This document shows positions 1 through 6,456 of a stretch of 64,000 nt of DNA, in pieces. Source of the DNA: AC-32 sp963716865 (GTDB lineage Bacteria > Actinomycetota > Thermoleophilia > Gaiellales > Gaiellaceae); contig CAVQUF010000002.1 in assembly GCA_963716865.1 (NCBI GenBank), positions 62,001 to 126,000 of the forward strand, in the 5' to 3' direction. The notes below the pieces were generated by a model. It was given only the letters and a program-made list of their open reading frames with translations. It made no database searches and was not told where the DNA came from. Within the stretch, counting starts at the first letter, position 1. Each line of letters begins with the position of its first letter. The position numbers and the translations under genes are program-made.

Positions 1-391
1 ACAGCTTCTTCGCGACGCGGCTGAACAGGCCCTGGTTGCCCTGGTGGCCGACCGGGTTGAGCGCGAGCGCTCCGTCACCCGACGCGTGGTAGGCGACCGC
101 GGTGACTCGATCCTGGGCGATCGGAAGCTCGAGCCGGAGTGGCCCGCGCATCGCGACCACCTGCGGCTGGGGCGGTCCCGAGGGCAGGAGCCGAGTCGCC
201 GGCGCCGGCGCCGTCGCGGCAGCGCGCAGCGGCGTGCTCCCGCGCGACGCGAAGGCCGTCAGGAACAGCGTGATCAGCGCGACCGTGGCCAGCAGGAGAA
301 GGCCCACCAGGCGCCTCTTACGGCGCGCGGCAGCGGCCGTCTCCGCCCGCCGTCGGCGCACGGCCAGTGCGTGCCCGGAGGGTGGGGACAT
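1..391 (-). CDS. Membrane-anchored hypothetical protein, N-terminal part (runs off the window)
   Basis: Reading the minus strand from an ATG at 391 gives 130 codons without a stop up to the window edge. The N-terminus is short and Arg/Lys-rich, followed by one clear hydrophobic segment (about residues 32-48, LVGLLLLATVALITLFL), then a low-complexity Ala/Pro stretch and a region beginning GPLRLELPIAQDRVTAVAYH. This is a type II anchored extracytoplasmic protein. Similar layouts occur in actinobacterial cell-wall hydrolases such as M23 peptidases, but no catalytic motif lies within the visible part, so no function is assigned. A GTG ten codons downstream is an alternative start. The gene is divergent from the AI-2E permease. 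Confidence 0.6.
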   Translation of the reverse strand, partial: MSPPSGHALAVRRRRAETAAAARRKRRLVGLLLLATVALITLFLTAFASRGSTPLRAAATAPAPATRLLPSGPPQPQVVAMRGPLRLELPIAQDRVTAVAYHASGDGALALNPVGHQGNQGLFSRVAKKL

Positions 392-541
392 CCGCGGCAC
401 CGTAACGAAGGCGGCCTCCCGCTGCAACGCGCGTCCGGATTCGGCACGGCGCGGCTGGAGCGCCAGGGCCCCCTCGGACTCGAAGTCCCAGTCCCAGGCC
501 GGCGGCCGCAGGCTCCGAAGCGGTACGACGCGCGCGCTACG

Positions 542-1777
542 ATGCCGCTCATGGCCGGGCCTCCTGTCGAGGCCGCGAAGATCCAGATCCCGCGCTGGAT
601 TCAGCTCGTTGGTCTCCCGCTCCTGCTGCTGTTTCTGTGGGTGGTCTTGGGAGCGGCGCGTCACGTCGTCTTCCTCTTCCTGGTCGCGGCGCTGATCGCG
701 TTCCTGCTCAACCCGCTCGTGCGCGCGCTGACGCGGGCGAAGATCCCGCGAGGCTTCGGTGTCGCGCTCGTGTATCTGGCGTTCACCGTCATCGTCCTGG
801 CCGCGGCGTTCGCGCTCGGGACGGTGGTTGTACACCAGGCGAAGACGAGCACGACCCGCGTGAACGACTACTTTACGGTCGAGCACGGACAGGGCCACCA
901 GACCCACGCCGACCGCGACGTCGACCGGTTCCAGCACTGGCTCAACACCCACCGGCTCAGGTCGATCAAGATCCGCAGGCAGGGCCACGACCTCGTCGAC
1001 AGGGTCCAGAAGAAGGATGTCTCGAAGTACACCGGGAAGGCGCTCGACTTCATCGAGGGCGCGGCGATCAGCACGATCAAGTTCCTCTTCAGCTTCGTGC
1101 TGGTGATCGTGGTCTCGATCTACATCCTGCTCGACATGCCGCGCCTGCAGCGCGCGGTCGACCGCCGGTTCCCGCCGCACCCGGGCTCGCCCGCGCTCCT
1201 GCCGCGGATCGAGCGCTCGCTGGCGAGCTACGTGCGCGGGCAGTTCCTGCTCTCGCTGATCATCGGGACGAGCGCGGGCTTAGGAATGTGGATCCTCGGG
1301 ATAACGGGCCTCGTCCCCGGGGCAGACCGGTACGCGGTCCTGTTCGGCGCCTGGGTCGCCGTGACCGAGGTGATCCCGTACCTCGGGCCGTGGCTCGGAG
1401 CGATCCCGCCGATCGTGTACGCGCTGGTCGTGCACCCGCTGGGCGCGGTCTGGGTCACGCTGCTCTTCCTCGGGATCCACCAGATCGAGGGGCACATCGT
1501 CGTACCGAACGTGATGGGCAGCGCGCTGCGGCTCCATCCGCTGCTGGTGATCTTCGGGCTGCTCGCGGGTGGCGAGGTCTACGGGCTCGCGGGGGCGCTC
1601 ATCGCGCTGCCGCTGCTGGCGGCCGCCCGCGCGATCTGGGAGTTCTTCGGCGAGCGCGTCGTGCTCGAGCCTTGGCGGGAAGGCGGGGAGGTTCCGATCG
1701 AGGTCGAGGTCGAGGAGGCGCGGACGGTGGCGCCCGTCCCGCCGCCCTCGGACCCGCCCGCAGCGGCCAGCCGGTGA
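542..1777 (+). CDS. AI-2E family transporter (PerM/YdiK-like membrane protein)
   Basis: Polytopic membrane protein of 411 residues. Hydrophobic segments come early as a pair (about residues 20-80), then a soluble stretch rich in charged residues (about 100-165), then a C-terminal set of membrane helices containing the family-typical VTEVIPYLGPWLGAIPPIV and GIHQIEGHIVVPNVMG signatures. Members were first described as autoinducer-2 exporters, but many have unknown substrates, so the substrate is open. ATG at 542 or 551 both fit; upstream sequence in this frame is Arg-rich and not protein-like. The stop overlaps the GTG of the next ABC ATPase gene in a GTGA arrangement, so the two are probably translationally coupled. 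Confidence 0.8.
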   Translation: MPLMAGPPVEAAKIQIPRWIQLVGLPLLLLFLWVVLGAARHVVFLFLVAALIAFLLNPLVRALTRAKIPRGFGVALVYLAFTVIVLAAAFALGTVVVHQAKTSTTRVNDYFTVEHGQGHQTHADRDVDRFQHWLNTHRLRSIKIRRQGHDLVDRVQKKDVSKYTGKALDFIEGAAISTIKFLFSFVLVIVVSIYILLDMPRLQRAVDRRFPPHPGSPALLPRIERSLASYVRGQFLLSLIIGTSAGLGMWILGITGLVPGADRYAVLFGAWVAVTEVIPYLGPWLGAIPPIVYALVVHPLGAVWVTLLFLGIHQIEGHIVVPNVMGSALRLHPLLVIFGLLAGGEVYGLAGALIALPLLAAARAIWEFFGERVVLEPWREGGEVPIEVEVEEARTVAPVPPPSDPPAAASR

Positions 1778-2442
1778 GCTCGACCCAGCCGTTGCTCGCC
1801 GCCCGCGGGGCCGGCCGCAGGTTCGGGCAGACGACCGCGCTCGAGCCGGTCGAGCTCGAGGTCCGGGAGGGAGACGGGCTCGCGCTCGCCGGGCCCAACG
1901 GCGCCGGGAAGTCGACGCTGCTCGCGCTCCTGGCCGGGGCGCTCGAGGCGAGCGTCGGGCTGATCGAGCGGCGCAAGGGGGTCAAGGTCGGTTGGGCGCC
2001 GCAGCGCCCGGCCCAGTACGGCCGGCTCTCGGCACGCGAGAACCTCGAGCTGTTCGCGCGGCTGGAGGCCGAGCCGGATCCCGAGCAGGCGGCTGCGCGG
2101 CTGCTGGAGGACTTCGACCTGCCCGGGAAGCGGTCGCCGAGCGCGAACCTGTCGGTCGGGAACCGCCAGCGCCTCAATCTCGCGATCGCGTTCCTCGGCA
2201 AGCCCGAGGTCATCCTCCTCGACGAGCCGACGGCCGCGCTCGACCCGGAGCAGCGGCGGCGCCTCTGGGAGCGGGTCGGCGCCCTGCGTGAGGCGGGCGG
2301 CGCGCTCGTGTTCGCAACGCAGAACCTCGAGGAGATCGAGCGCCATGCGAACCACGTCGCCGCACTCCGCGACGGGCGGCTCGTCTTCTCCGGGCCGGCC
2401 GAGGAATACGACCGCTCGCAAGCTGACACCCTGTTCGCATGA
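1774..2442 (+). CDS. ABC transporter ATP-binding protein
   Basis: Single-domain ABC ATPase of 222 residues. Walker A is GPNGAGKST (residues 40-48), the signature is the variant LSVGNRQRL, and Walker B is VILLDEPTAALD. The order and size match exporter-type (ABC-2, CcmA/DrrA-like) subunits. The start GTG at 1774 overlaps the previous stop. The ABC-2 permease at 2638 is the obvious partner, and the gap between them is filled by a repeat (2443-2624). The cargo cannot be told from sequence. The link to hemB downstream makes a haem-related substrate thinkable, but that is only positional. Confidence 0.85.
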   Translation: MSSTQPLLAARGAGRRFGQTTALEPVELEVREGDGLALAGPNGAGKSTLLALLAGALEASVGLIERRKGVKVGWAPQRPAQYGRLSARENLELFARLEAEPDPEQAAARLLEDFDLPGKRSPSANLSVGNRQRLNLAIAFLGKPEVILLDEPTAALDPEQRRRLWERVGALREAGGALVFATQNLEEIERHANHVAALRDGRLVFSGPAEEYDRSQADTLFA

Positions 2443-2624
2443 AGGCGTCGCTTGCGAGGCCGCGTCAGGACGCGCTGGAAGCCATGCCGGCTTTGCCGGC
2501 GTGGCCGGAAGCACGTCCGTCTGAAACGACCGGTCGATGCAGCGCTCGTGAGAGCCTGTTCGCATGAAGGCGTCGCTTGCGAGGCCGCGTCCGTCTGAAA
2601 CGACCGGTCGATGCAGCGCTCGTG
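2443..2624 (+). repeat. Dispersed hairpin repeat, tandem pair (one full copy, one lacking the hairpin)
   Basis: Copy one (2443-2550) has the family box GGCGTCGCTTGCGAGGCCG, a long interrupted hairpin (outer GGACGCGCT/AGCACGTCC, inner GCCATGCCGGC/GCCGGCGTGGC around TTT), then GTCTGAAACGACCGGTCGA. Copy two (2568-2624) repeats both flanking boxes without the hairpin. The 3' end of the ATPase gene (CTGTTCGCATGA) is also repeated at 2555 and 2629, so the unit was duplicated together with its flank. Related copies lie at 13483, 25344, 29308, 37444, 40104 and 46076. Confidence 0.8.
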
Positions 2625-2637
2625 AGAGCCTGTTCGC

Positions 2638-3966
2638 ATGAGGCGGGCTCTCCTCGTCTTCCGGAAGGACGTCCTGGTGCTTCGGCGCTCGCCGCTGCTG
2701 CTCGTGATCCTGCTCGCATACCCGGTCGCGATCGCGGCGCTCCTGATCCTCGTGGCGAGCTACGGGAGCTCGAAGCCGCGGGTCGCGCTGGTGGACGAGG
2801 ACAACCTCCCGTCCACGGTCGTGATCGGCGGCCACCGCTTCCACGTCGACCGCACGATCGACGAGGTGAGCAAGAACGTCGACCTGGTGCGACTCTCGCC
2901 GGAGGACGCCGACCGGCAGCTTCAGGACGGCAAGGTCGTCGCGGCCGTCACGGTCCCGCCCGGGTTCGTGGCGACTCTCAGGGGGATGGTGCGCAGCCCG
3001 AAGCTCCAGGTCGAGCTCTCGCACGGCACGATCTCCTCGCGCGTGAACCAGCAGGTGCAGGCGCTCGTCTACTCGCTCAACCGCCAGCTCCAGCAGGCCT
3101 ACATCGGCAGCAACCTCCGGTACGTGGATTTGATCCTGAAGGGCGGGAACGGCGTGATCCTTGGCCGGCAGTTCAACGTGCTCGGCCTCGAGCGCTCGCA
3201 GAGGCTGCTCGAGCGGATGCCCCAGACCCCGGAGGTGCGGAACCTCGAGGACTTCATCGCGGACGCGCGGCTCGGCCTCGCCGACACCGGGGGCGCGATG
3301 CGGGCGGTCGCCCACCCGATCGAGATCTCCTACACGCACTCGCGCGGCCGTACGCGCGTGCTCTCGGCCGAGGTCCAGGCCTACACCCTGGCGGTCACGA
3401 TCACGTTCCTGACGCTGATGTTCGCGGCCGGCTCGCTCGCTGCCGAGCGGGACGAGAACGTGATCGGTCGGCTCGCGCGGGGCCTCGTCGGGCTCGGCCA
3501 GCTCGTCTGGGCGAAGGTGGCGCTGGCCGCGGCGCTGGCGCTCGTGCTCGGGCTTGCGATCGCGCTCGCGTTCGGGGCGGTGATCGAGATCGGGAACGTC
3601 ACCGGCGGCGAGCCGTGGGCCCGGCTCCCGCTCCTCGTGCTGGGCCTCGTGCTCGCGGGCGGCTCGCTGGGCGCGCTCGGGGCGCTGATCGGCGCCTTAG
3701 CCCGGGAGGCCCGCACCGCGTCACTCGTCGCGCTCCTGGTCGTCATGCCGATCGTGTTCCTCGGGCTGATCCCGTCCGAGATCGTCCCGCCGGCCGGCTG
3801 GGCAAGCGCCGCGCTGCCGTTCACCCACGCGTACCGCTTCTTCAGCGCCGCGCTCTGGGAGCTGCACCCGTGGAACGAGGTCGTCCGGCAGGCGGCCTGG
3901 CTGATCGCACTGGGCGCGATCTTCGGCGGGCTCGCGCGCGTGGGAGCGCGTAGATTGTTGGCGTGA
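2638..3966 (+). CDS. ABC-2 type transporter permease
   Basis: 442-residue permease. A first membrane helix (about residues 19-42) is followed by a large extracytoplasmic domain (about 45-240) and then five or six C-terminal helices, including a GALGALIGALAREARTASLV-type stretch. This one-plus-five arrangement is typical of ABC-2 membrane proteins with a large external loop. ATG 2638 has no evident Shine-Dalgarno; the preceding bases derive from the repeat. The stop TGA overlaps the GTG of hemB, giving a probable transcription unit of permease, ATPase, permease and hemB. The partner ATPase is at 1774. Confidence 0.8.
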   Translation: MRRALLVFRKDVLVLRRSPLLLVILLAYPVAIAALLILVASYGSSKPRVALVDEDNLPSTVVIGGHRFHVDRTIDEVSKNVDLVRLSPEDADRQLQDGKVVAAVTVPPGFVATLRGMVRSPKLQVELSHGTISSRVNQQVQALVYSLNRQLQQAYIGSNLRYVDLILKGGNGVILGRQFNVLGLERSQRLLERMPQTPEVRNLEDFIADARLGLADTGGAMRAVAHPIEISYTHSRGRTRVLSAEVQAYTLAVTITFLTLMFAAGSLAAERDENVIGRLARGLVGLGQLVWAKVALAAALALVLGLAIALAFGAVIEIGNVTGGEPWARLPLLVLGLVLAGGSLGALGALIGALAREARTASLVALLVVMPIVFLGLIPSEIVPPAGWASAALPFTHAYRFFSAALWELHPWNEVVRQAAWLIALGAIFGGLARVGARRLLA

Positions 3967-4925
3967 ACGCGTTTCCGACGACGCGCCTGCGGCGGCTCCG
4001 GCGGAGCGACCGGCTGCGCTCGCTCGTACGCGAGACGCGCCTCGACCTCGAGGATTTCGTCTTCCCGCTCTTCGTCGGGCCGACGACCGAGCAGAACCCG
4101 GAGCTGCCCGCGCTCGGCCGGCACGCGGTCGGCGACCTCCAGGGCGAGGCTCACGAGCTCGAGCGCCTGGGCGTTCGGGCCGTTCTCCTGTTCGGGATTC
4201 CGGACGAGAAGGACGCCGAGGGCTCCGGCGCCTGGGACGAGGACGGGGTCGTCCAGCGCGCCGTGCGGGCCCTGAGGGAGGCCTCGCCGGGGCTCCTCCT
4301 GCTCACCGACGTCTGCCTGTGCGAGTACACCTCGCACGGCCACTGCGGAGTGCTCGACGGCGAGGAGATCGACAACGACGCCACCCTGGAGCTGCTGGCC
4401 CGGACGGCGCTCAGCCACGTGGAGGCGGGAGCCGACGCCGTCTGCCCGAGCGACATGATGGACGGCCGGGTCGGCGCGATCCGCTCGGCGCTCGACGACG
4501 CCGGAGTCGAGCAGACACCGATCGTCTCCTACGCGGCCAAGTACGCGTCCGCGTTCTACGGCCCCTTCCGAGAGGCGGCCGGGTCGGCGCCCGCGTTCGG
4601 CGACCGGCGCGGCTACCAGATGGATCCGGCGAACGTCCGCGAGGCGTTGCGCGAGTGCGAGCTGGACGTGCGCGAGGGTGCAGACGCGCTGATCGTCAAG
4701 CCGGCGCTTCCGAATCTCGACGTGATCCGGGCCGTCCGCGAGCGGTTCGACCTGCCGGTCGGCGCCTACAACGTCTCGGGCGAGTACGCGATGCTGAAGG
4801 CGGCCGGGGCACGCGGCTGGATCGACGAGCGGCAGGCCGCGGTCGAGTCGCTGACGGCGATCGTGCGCGCCGGCGCCGACCTCGTCGTCTCCTACTGGAC
4901 GAAGGAGCTCGCGAGCTGGTCGTAG
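3963..4925 (+). CDS. hemB: Delta-aminolevulinic acid dehydratase (porphobilinogen synthase)
   Basis: HemB condenses two 5-aminolevulinate molecules to porphobilinogen in haem and tetrapyrrole synthesis. The 320-residue length is standard. The zinc-site cysteines are present in DVCLCEYTSHGHCG (about residues 116-129), so this is a metal-cysteine type enzyme. The two active-site lysines fall in SYAAKYASAFYGPF (near 193) and ALIVKPALPNLD (near 246). Start GTG 3963 overlaps the ABC permease stop. Coupling to an ABC exporter is an uncommon neighbourhood for hemB. Other haem genes are not in this window. Confidence 0.95.
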   Translation: MNAFPTTRLRRLRRSDRLRSLVRETRLDLEDFVFPLFVGPTTEQNPELPALGRHAVGDLQGEAHELERLGVRAVLLFGIPDEKDAEGSGAWDEDGVVQRAVRALREASPGLLLLTDVCLCEYTSHGHCGVLDGEEIDNDATLELLARTALSHVEAGADAVCPSDMMDGRVGAIRSALDDAGVEQTPIVSYAAKYASAFYGPFREAAGSAPAFGDRRGYQMDPANVREALRECELDVREGADALIVKPALPNLDVIRAVRERFDLPVGAYNVSGEYAMLKAAGARGWIDERQAAVESLTAIVRAGADLVVSYWTKELASWS

Positions 4926-5401
4926 CGGCCGGACCGTGGGAGACGATCGCCCGGGAGGCCGCCGCCGAGAGCGTCCTCTGGGCCGAGGCGCTGCGCCCCG
5001 AGGGAGAGCGCGAGCTGGAGCCGATCTTCTCGCCGCTCGCGGAGGAGCGGTACGGGCTCGGGTTGGAGACGATCTACGAGGGCTACCTGCTGCACTACGG
5101 GCGCTCCCGGCTGTTCGCGCCCCCGGATCACGACACCGCGCTCCTGCTAGGCGACTACCTCTATGCGCACGGACTCGTCCGCATCAACGACGCGGGGACT
5201 GTCGAGGCTGTGGCCGATCTCGCGGCGCTCATCTCGGTGTGCGCCCGGCTGCGCGCCGACGGACTTCCGGGCGACGGCGAGGCGTGGGCCGCGACCGCGT
5301 CAACGCTCGGCGAGGGCCCGGTTGCGCGGTCGGGCTGGACGGCCGACGGCGCCGAGCCCGTCGAGCGCGCCCTCGAGGCTCACCGGCGGCGCGTGGAGTA
5401 A
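4916..5401 (+). CDS. Conserved-looking hypothetical protein, helical, isoprenoid-synthase-like segment
   Basis: About 161 residues with protein-like composition, beginning near VVAAGPWETIAREAAAESVL. No ATG, GTG or TTG exists in frame near the natural beginning. CTG at 4916 inside the hemB 3' end is the nearest candidate, so the start is uncertain. The stretch TALLLGDYLYAHGLVRI followed by VADLAALISVCARL resembles the GDYL helix region of polyprenyl synthases (compare AAGDYLFARAF in the synthase at 14307), but both Asp-rich motifs are absent, so catalysis of that type is unlikely. It overlaps hemB and is followed within 11 bases by a small membrane protein gene. Confidence 0.6.
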   Translation: MVVAAGPWETIAREAAAESVLWAEALRPEGERELEPIFSPLAEERYGLGLETIYEGYLLHYGRSRLFAPPDHDTALLLGDYLYAHGLVRINDAGTVEAVADLAALISVCARLRADGLPGDGEAWAATASTLGEGPVARSGWTADGAEPVERALEAHRRRVE

Positions 5402-5404
5402 AGT
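5399..5404 (+). promoter_or_regulatory. Candidate -10 box TAAAGT
   Basis: TAAAGT lies 7 bases before ATG 5412, the spacing seen repeatedly in this window and expected for a leaderless transcript. No clear -35 box. Confidence 0.35.
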
Positions 5405-5411
5405 CGCGGCG

Positions 5412-5567
5412 ATGGCCCTGCTCGCGCTGATCGCCCCGCTCGCGGTGACCACCGCCGCCGAGGAGGGCAAGAAGGTGATCCTGGCGATGCTCGTCACGGG
5501 CTTGATCTTCGTGGGCGTGATCGCCCTCGGCCAGTTCAGCCGCTGGCTGCGTCACCGCCACCACTGA
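5412..5567 (+). CDS. Small single-span membrane protein
   Basis: 51-residue protein with a hydrophobic N-terminus (MALLALIAPLAVTTA), a charged EEGKK linker, one strong membrane helix (VILAMLVTGLIFVGVIAL) and a basic tail WLRHRHH. The layout recalls small accessory subunits or TatA-sized proteins, but no motif allows a name. It overlaps the converging epimerase gene by 32 bases. Supported by the -10-like box, good codon choice and location downstream of the preceding gene. Confidence 0.55.
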   Translation: MALLALIAPLAVTTAAEEGKKVILAMLVTGLIFVGVIALGQFSRWLRHRHH

Positions 5568-6438
5568 GCGCCTCTGCGACCGCGCGGGCCAGGGCCGGCT
5601 CGACCGGGCCCGGTCGATAGCCGAGCTCTCGTTCCGCCTTCGCCGACGAGAAGTAGGCCGGTAGCCGCGCTAGCCGCGCCTCGTGGCGGTTGATCGCGCC
5701 GACGAGGGCTGCGGCCCGGACGAGCGCGTACGGAACTCGCAGGTGAGGCCGCGGCCGGCCGGCGAGGGCGCAGACCGCTGCGAACAGCTCCTCCAGCGTG
5801 AGGTCGGCGCCGCCGAGGATGTAGCGCTCGCCGGTGCGGCCGCGCTCGAGCGCGAGCGCGTGCCCGCGCGCGACGTCGCGCACGTCCACGACGTTCAGCC
5901 CGATGTCGAGGAAGGCCCGGTAGCGTCCGCGTGCCGCTCCGCGGATCATGCGCCCGGTCGGGGTCGGCCGCGCGTCGCCTTCGCCAACCGGCGTCGTCGG
6001 GTTGACGACGACCGCGTCGAGACCGTCGCGCGCCGCTTCGAGGACGAGCCGCTCCGCGGCGAGCTTCGTCCGCTTGTAAGGCACGGAGAGCTCCCCCGCG
6101 GGCGGCGAGTCCTCCTCGGTCGCCTGCCGTCCCGGAACGGGGCCGCACGTCCCGGCCGAGCTCGTGTGCACGAGCCGCCGCACGCCTCGGGCCGCGCAGG
6201 CCGCGAGCACGTTGCGCGTCCCCTCGACGTTGACGCGCTCGAGCTCCCGGGCGGGGTCGTCGAAGCTGTACAGCGCGGCAACGTGGACGACCGCGTCGCA
6301 GCCCGAGATAGCGCGCTCGAGCGCAGGGCGGTCGCCGAGCTCGACGAACTCGTCCCGAACCTCGGCGCCCCGCTCGCGCAGCTCCCGCACGATGTGCGAG
6401 CCGATGAACCCCGACCCGCCCGTGACGTAGACGCGCAT
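5536..6438 (-). CDS. NAD-dependent epimerase/dehydratase (HpnA / dihydroflavonol-reductase-like)
   Basis: 300-residue extended short-chain dehydrogenase. The nucleotide-binding motif GGSGFIGS is at residues 7-14, the catalytic TSS (near 115) and YKRTK (near 142) follow, and ILGGADLTLEELF lies in the C-terminal half. VVVNPTTPVGEGDARPTPTGRMI and GLNVVDVRDVARGHALALE closely resemble hopanoid-associated sugar epimerases (HpnA family). That family's role is still poorly defined, so no symbol is given. Start ATG 6438 was chosen because TGGSGFIGS then sits at the normal N-terminal distance. The cyclase/ATPase gene begins only 18 bases away in the opposite direction. Confidence 0.8.
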   Translation of the reverse strand: MRVYVTGGSGFIGSHIVRELRERGAEVRDEFVELGDRPALERAISGCDAVVHVAALYSFDDPARELERVNVEGTRNVLAACAARGVRRLVHTSSAGTCGPVPGRQATEEDSPPAGELSVPYKRTKLAAERLVLEAARDGLDAVVVNPTTPVGEGDARPTPTGRMIRGAARGRYRAFLDIGLNVVDVRDVARGHALALERGRTGERYILGGADLTLEELFAAVCALAGRPRPHLRVPYALVRAAALVGAINRHEARLARLPAYFSSAKAERELGYRPGPVEPALARAVAEALSGGGDAASG

Positions 6439-6456
6439 CGGCAGGATGATGACGGC

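Noticed and set aside
44..541. N-terminal extension of the AI-2E permease
   Set aside because: Arg-rich, non-conserved sequence that overlaps a better coding frame on the opposite strand (1-391).
1579..3339. Long minus-strand frames opposite the ABC genes
   Set aside because: Composition is typical of antisense frames in GC-rich DNA (Arg/His/Leu/Asp-rich), with no recognisable domains. Similar frames opposite nearly every gene were dropped.
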